DNA of 64,000 nucleotides from Enoplosus armatus (taxonomy: Eukaryota; Chordata; Actinopteri; Centrarchiformes; Enoplosidae), in assembly GCF_043641665.1 (NCBI RefSeq), contig NC_092198.1, forward strand, positions 3,260,501 to 3,324,500. Reading direction: 5' to 3'. The notes beneath the pieces are model-generated. The model was not told the DNA's origin, did no database searches, and was given only the letters and a program-made list of their open reading frames with translations. Positions 61,042 through 64,000 of this stretch are shown here, piece after piece. The position numbers were made by a program, and so were the translations under genes. Numbering within the stretch: position 1 is the first letter of the stretch; every line of letters starts with the position of its first letter.

Positions 61042-63026
61042 ATGGGAGCGCAATTGTCCAAGACAGCTGGAAAGGCTGAAACCGCGGCAGAAAAGCCCGG
61101 AGAGGCTGCAGCTTCACCCACCAAGACCAATGGACAGGTAAATGATATTTTAACATCCAGCTCTTCGCATCCATCAGGGGAGAATCTGGTCGTTCCGGAG
61201 GGGGCTGCGCTCTGAGGGCGCAATCCGTGCGTAATTGTGGATAGATTGAATGGAGATCCGCGGTGGGAGTTTAAACTAAATGGAAAGACTTGTTTTTAAT
61301 TCGGAATAGATTACAGTTCACGAGCAACAGTTGATCATTTGATATTTGCCCTTTTCTCCCACAGGAGAACGGGGCGCTATGTCGAACAGATATTTCAAAA
61401 GGACATTTGACAAAACAAGCTTTTACTTTTGGAGGAGGAAGCCGATTTGCTTCGATCTTTTGTTGGTAAAATCACTTTGAATCGTAAGCTTTGAAAGAAG
61501 TCATGCGTTGAGTGGTTGATTGACAAATGTACTCCAGAAAATAATAATTTCCGGATAATAATAAACTGCTTTGGCTTTGAATGAAGTCGCCTCTTGAATG
61601 TAATTTGGAAACTGCTGAATAAGACGAGATGCGCGACGCCAACAAAGGCTGTGTGCGGTCGGAGCACCACTCCTTTTGTTACAGATGCTCGACTAGAAAG
61701 TGGAGATGGCAGCCTGCGATCACACAGGAGGGCAGACAGAGGCTCCTCCGCTGCGCCCCGGAGTGAAAGAGGCTTGAGCTGCTCTTAGTCGCTCCTTTTT
61801 AGAGTTTGGATTTTTTTTGGAGGGTGGGATGTAATTCAGAACCCCGTTTAGATTTGATACATTTTTAGGAAATGTATCTGAACTCTGCTCTCCGTGATCT
61901 GCTGGACTAATGAGCATCTGCTGTTTTAATGAGCAGCTGCTTTGCTTTGGCGCTCCGCTGTTGGAGCGACCAGGCACCGACCCCTTGCGATCCAGTCGAG
62001 ACACTACCACTCACTGTCACTCGGGATGTGACCGAAATCCAGGGCGAAAAGACGGGGAAGCATGTTGCAGTTTTTTTTAGTCTAATGCATGACTGTTATT
62101 TTGTGTTGGATCATTTTCATGTAACGTCTCTGAGAGCGTGGAAGTAGAAACTGGGTCCAGGCCGAAGTGAGGCTGCTTTTGTCAATGTCGATTTGATGGT
62201 GTCTGCTGCCCCTGGTGTCCATCAGTGGCACTGTCCGGATTGAGTCTTGAAATCAAGCCAGCTCTCTACATGGCATTAACAGCCACTGTTTCTCTCTTTT
62301 TAGGAAAACGGCCATGTTAAAGCGAACGGGGATGCCTCTCCTGCAGCAGCTGAGAATGGCAAAGAGGAGGTGCAGGCCAACGGCAGCGCCACGGCGGAGG
62401 AGAGCCCCAAGGAGGAGGCAGAGAAGGCAGAGGCTGCCCCCGCTGAGAAGGAGGCTACAGATGGGGAGAAGGTAGAGGCGGCATCTCCAGCTCCCGCAGA
62501 GGGAGAGGCGGCAGCAAAGGCAGAGGATGGCGCCACACCTTCCACCAGCAACGAAACCCCAAAGAAGAAGAAGAAGCGGTTCTCCTTCAAGAAGTCGTTC
62601 AAGCTCAGCGGCTTTTCTTTCAAGAAGACCAAAAAGGAGACAGGAGAGGGAGCCGAGAACGAGGAGGCGGCTGCGGCAGCATCCACGGAGGAGGCCAAGG
62701 CTGAGGGCACAGAGGACGCGGCGGCTGCTAGTGAGGAGGCCAAGCCGGCCGAGGGGGAGGCCGCACCTGCCGCAGAGCAGGCCAAGGAGGAGGTAGAGGC
62801 CAAGCCAGAGGCGGCAGCAGCAGCAGCAGAGGCAGCACCAGCAGAGAAACCTGCTGAGGAGGCCAAGGAGGCCGCGCCCGCAGAGGAGCCAAAGGCCGAG
62901 GAGCCAAAGGCCGAGGAGAAGCCGGCAGAGGAGGCGGCCAAAACAGAGGAGGCCGCCCCGGCGTCACAGGAGGCAGCGTCAGCGGAGGCTCCGGCTGCAG
63001 CTGCAGCTGCAGAGGCGGCTGAATAA
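61042..63026 (+). CDS. marcks: MARCKS (myristoylated alanine-rich C-kinase substrate); join(61042..61137,62304..63026), 272 aa
   Basis: Membrane-associated, natively unfolded protein that binds PIP2, calmodulin and actin at the inner face of the plasma membrane and leaves the membrane when phosphorylated by protein kinase C. Exon 1 gives 32 residues starting MGAQLSKTAGK; Gly2 is the myristoylation site. Exon 2 begins ENGHVKANGDASP, the conserved MH2 region, whose intron site is used here. The effector domain is at residues 119-140: five Lys, one Arg, then alternating Phe, Ser and Lys. It has five Phe (125, 127, 131, 136, 138) and four Ser (126, 130, 134, 137). The rest is Ala/Glu/Lys/Pro-rich with a short AEEPK repeat near the end. 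The conserved MGAQ start, the Ser-Asn-Glu-Thr-Pro lead-in and the KKSFKLSGFSF core mark MARCKS and not MARCKSL1. Teleosts have two co-orthologues (a and b); which one this is cannot be told. The start has A at -3 and G at +4, and no in-frame ATG lies upstream. Confidence 0.96.
61138..62303 (+). other. marcks: MARCKS intron 1
   Basis: Intron of 1,166 bases with donor CAG|GTAAAT at 61138 and acceptor TCTCTCTTTTTAG|GA ending at 62303. Splicing joins the Gln32 and Glu33 codons in phase 0, at the position known for the family. No other gene is visible inside; its open frames lack family features. Confidence 0.9.
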
Positions 63027-63760
63027 GTTTGCAAAGAGGAAGAAATTTGGAAAAAAAGGAGGAAAAAAAGATAATCAAAGAACATTTCCCTGTTTGTATG
63101 TTGGAGTGACGCCAGGTCCTGGCTTTGAAGAACTTGTCTACAACCAGGGATATTTTAAAGCTTTTCTTTATTTTTTATTTTTGGTTTCTATTCCCCCCTT
63201 ACACAAAACCCATCTCGGCCCATTGTTACTTCCATTCCAACGGGCCAGGGAGGTGGGTGGCTTCAATATGTACAACAGATTAAATACATCCACACTCTGC
63301 CATATATTTTTTCGTCAGTATTAAGTTTTGGGTTTTTTTTTTTTTCCTTTTGAATTTTTATACAAAATGTAAACAAAAAAACGGTATGGACATGCCCATG
63401 GTATGAAGGAGAGGGGTTTGAGCTGTAAATGAAGGGGGGGGGGGGTGAGTTCAGGGAGGGTATGGGGGAGGGGAGGAAGGGGCCTGGGAGATGTGCCACA
63501 GGCTATTATGGAAAGAGTAGTCTAAAAAACTATGAGACCAACATCTATATAAACCACACGGTTTACAACACTAAGTCCTTTTTACAATAAGACAACAAGA
63601 AATCCCAGAGTTAGGTTTTAGGAAGTCATATAAACTCATAGGAGCGTTTCACTTCTCATTAGCTGTACCAGTCAGTGATTCAGTAGAAATACAAGTTGTA
63701 TAGGCTTTATTGTTTATCGTTGGTTTTATGACCTTAATAAAAATGTAAGTATGTATAGGC
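63027..63760 (+). other. marcks: MARCKS 3' UTR
   Basis: Untranslated sequence after the TAA stop. It has T-rich stretches at about 63160-63190 and 63325-63350 and a long G-rich stretch at 63434-63482. The end is set by the AATAAA at 63736; use of a later signal outside the window cannot be excluded, since MARCKS mRNAs often have long 3' UTRs. Confidence 0.6.
63736..63741 (+). terminator. marcks: Candidate MARCKS polyadenylation signal
   Basis: AATAAA within CCTTAATAAAAATG, 710 bases after the stop codon. It is the clearest hexamer between the stop and the window end. Confidence 0.55.
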
Positions 63761-64000
63761 GGGGTGTTTTTAACTGTGATTATTGTACAAAATGAAATCT
63801 TGATCTCAAGAAGCACATGAAGTTTGCAGCTCTTTTTTCCACCCGCTCATTTTTGTAAGATAACAACACACACACACACACAAAAAGTCATCCCGAAAGA
63901 CCTTCTTAAGCAAATTTTGAACTCCAAAAAACCAAGCTGTGATAAGTGGAATGGTTAACTGTTTATATACTGTGGTATGTTTTTTTTTTTGATTACAGCA

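Noticed and set aside
60679..61215. N-terminally extended reading of MARCKS exon 1
   Set aside because: The frame is open upstream of the MGAQ start but has no in-frame ATG there. The family always starts at the myristoylated Gly2, and the frame beyond 61137 runs into the intron.
62300..63085. 261-codon minus-strand Ala/Ser-rich frame opposite MARCKS exon 2
   Set aside because: Compositional shadow of the GC-rich Ala/Glu-coding exon; no domain.
1..64000. CRISPR array, operon or phage-like system
   Set aside because: No regularly spaced direct repeats with unique spacers, no ribosome-binding-site-linked gene runs; the window is vertebrate nuclear DNA.

Overview
The window looks like nuclear DNA from a teleost fish, probably a percomorph. 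It is AT-rich and gene-poor. It carries microsatellites and many degenerate copies of interspersed repeats of the kind common in spiny-rayed fishes. The few real genes are a methionine-rich gamma-M crystallin pair (a lens protein family typical of fishes) and a vertebrate MARCKS gene. No bacterial or viral gene organisation is present. The species cannot be named from the sequence alone.

Layout. Positions 1-32,000 hold no gene I can support: unique non-coding DNA, (CA)n and (TA)n tracts, a degraded LINE reverse-transcriptase end near 6.5 kb, a nested repeat at 11.2-12.0 kb, several dispersed families present in two copies each, a tRNA-derived SINE head at 25.15 kb and a hairpin MITE at 28.5 kb. 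At 32.07-36.96 kb lies a tandem duplication carrying two nearly identical intronless gamma-M crystallin genes (CDS 32,359-32,913 and 36,027-36,581), each with its own MAF-like site, TATA box and polyadenylation signal. Between them sits a truncated, inactive Ty3/Gypsy-type LTR element (34.63-35.72 kb) that ends where the second crystallin unit begins. From 37 to 60.6 kb the DNA is again non-coding: repeats, a CpG- and G-rich patch at 42.65-43.04 kb, a TTAA-ended MITE at 52.82-53.24 kb and a near-perfect hairpin at 56.77 kb. At the right edge is a complete two-exon MARCKS gene (CDS 61,042-61,137 joined to 62,304-63,026) with its proximal promoter and 3' UTR.

The genes are not a pathway. The crystallins are structural proteins for the lens fibre cell. 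MARCKS is a myristoylated, PKC-regulated, PIP2- and actin-associated membrane protein. Their proximity looks like ordinary neighbourhood. The most notable points are the complete intronlessness of both crystallin genes (the family norm, from memory, is three exons), their coding regions being more alike than their flanks, and the dead LTR element exactly at the duplication boundary. I found no convincing novel biological system. Repeat names rest on remembered consensus features and were not checked against a database.
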